Assembly: GCF_036370855.1 (NCBI RefSeq)
Contig: NC_088101.1
Location: forward strand, 5,649,501-5,713,500
Source: Dromaius novaehollandiae
Taxonomy: Eukaryota > Chordata > Aves > Casuariiformes > Dromaiidae
DNA: 64,000 nt
Direction: 5' to 3'
Shown here: in pieces, positions 62,801 through 64,000 of the stretch
Numbering within the stretch: position 1 is the stretch's first letter
Layout: every line of letters begins with the position of its first letter
Notes under the pieces: model-generated
What the model was told of the DNA's origin: nothing
What the model saw: only the letters and a program-made list of their open reading frames with translations
Databases searched by the model: none
Made by a program: the position numbers and the translations under genes

Positions 62801-64000
62801 CCATTTCTGCTGAGTGTGAAAGGGTTGTTATGGCTTATGCTGATTAAAACCCCCAGTGCTCTTTCCTTTCAGACAAATGCACAGCATTTCTTGTGATTTG
62901 CTTGTTCCTGGTGCATCCTTTCATGTATTTAATAATGTTAAATGTAGTACAGATTAAAGCCTGGCAGTAGGCTTCCTGTTGGGCCCGCTGATGCTCTGTG
63001 AGTCAAAGGAGCAGGACTGCAGCTCGCTGCACTTTTCCAGGTGCTTTAACAAAATGGTGCTGGGGAGTGACATTTGTGCTGTAGCCTTGGCACCGGTGAT
63101 GCATGAATCCAACTGTGTGTGCGCGTGTGTTGTGATGGGCTTTGCTTAATTCACTTTGCATTTCACCCCCCGTGAGGGCTTTCTGGTTTGATCTGAGCTG
63201 CCCGCTCCTGGTGCTGTCCGGCTGCTACCTGGAGCCTTTTCTGATCCTCGTAGGTTGAATCTGGGGTTACTGTTACACAGGCAGCGATCTGCTTCCATTC
63301 AATACAACGGGCAATTCCATATGTGCTTACTGATCAAAAGACACTGGATGCATGCTTATGCAGTTTTCATTTAGCTTTAGTTTCTCACAAAACACTCTGT
63401 ATACACAGGCTTGTTTGAAGCATGACTTCTGAGCACTCTTGCCTGTGTGCCTAACGCTGCAGGTAATTAAGAGCAGTCCTACTAACTTGTTATGTTGTCA
63501 GCAATCACATGCCAGACGGTTTTCCCTTTCCACCACAGCAACAGTTGGAGTTTCTGTGGGGTGGAGTTGGCAGCACTTTCCTCCTCTCCTGGTTGCAAGA
63601 CTGTCGGACACAGGGTGTGCAGGCAAGGACAGGAGGCTGTGCCAAGGGATGGGAAGATCCTTTGGGAGCCGTTCTCAGTGGTCCCAGGGGCTGCTCCTAT
63701 CCTTCCCTGCCATCACCCCATGGTTCTCCTTGCTTCCTCTTTCATCAGCTTTGCAGCAGAGCCTCTGCAGGGTGACCTGAAGCCCTGGGAGGGTTTTTGA
63801 AGGGCCACTTGGGTTTAAACCGCTCTGCCTCCTGTTCATTTGCAGCCGTGGATTAAGTGGGGCAGCAGTGCTTCCTGAAGGCTCTGTGGTCTCCACCTCC
63901 TCAGAGGTGGTCAGAAATCAGCAGTGACCAACTGCGGCCTGCACGGATCAATCTGTTCTGCTCCATGCAGCGCCGGAGAGACACAGTGTGTCGCCTCGGG
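56832..64000. repeat. segmental duplication, copy B (runs off the window)
   Basis: Direct-orientation copy of 25,528-34,220. It lacks the 1.6-kb stretch found at 26,857-28,452 and carries about 105 bp not in copy A at 59,871-59,975. Several indels of roughly 10 bp occur (for example near 57,383 and 59,197). From about 62,070 to the edge I noticed only one substitution against copy A, while earlier parts differ by about 1-1.5 percent by eye. No coding family was recognised. Confidence 0.93.

Overview
The window looks like bird genomic DNA. The evidence is a CR1-type LINE end at about 7.2-7.5 kb, intact avian-style orthologues of RCHY1 and CDKL2 in the neighbour order expected from vertebrate synteny, and a compact GC-rich gene of the MROH2 (maestro HEAT-like repeat) family, which is expanded in birds. 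The order of bird cannot be decided from the sequence. Everything here was read by eye; exon borders come from translated similarity remembered for these families, GT/AG signals and reading-phase bookkeeping.

Layout. (1) 1-25 kb is a moderately AT-rich, single-copy region with two minus-strand genes. RCHY1 has nine coding exons (5,621 down to 1,344) and CDKL2 has twelve (23,803 down to 10,617). Each starts in or next to a GC-rich CpG-island promoter. THAP6 and ODAPH, which lie between these genes in human, are not seen. (2) 25.5-34.2 kb is a non-coding segment with a second copy at 56.8-64.0 kb, still matching where the window ends. The two copies differ by about 1-1.5 percent over most of their length but are almost identical over the last 2 kb. 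(3) 36.2-38.1 kb is a 1.25-kb polypyrimidine tract followed by a C-rich minisatellite; both lie just beyond the 3' end of the MROH gene. (4) 38.2-53.5 kb on the minus strand is an MROH2-like gene for which I could chain 41 coding exons with consistent phase into 1,611 codons plus stop. (5) 54.2-55.8 kb holds the pol remains of an old class I endogenous retrovirus. (6) The second copy of the duplicated segment runs to the edge.

How it fits together. RCHY1 encodes a RING ubiquitin ligase and CDKL2 a MAPK/CDK-like kinase; they belong to one conserved neighbourhood. Beyond 25 kb the window changes abruptly to a GC-rich duplicated landscape carrying the HEAT-repeat gene, and G3BP2, the expected next gene, is absent. 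The repeat geometry suggests a tandem unit of about 30 kb (duplicated spacer, pyrimidine tract, MROH gene, retroviral fossil). This predicts another MROH copy just past the right edge. No RNA genes, CRISPR arrays or prokaryotic features were seen.
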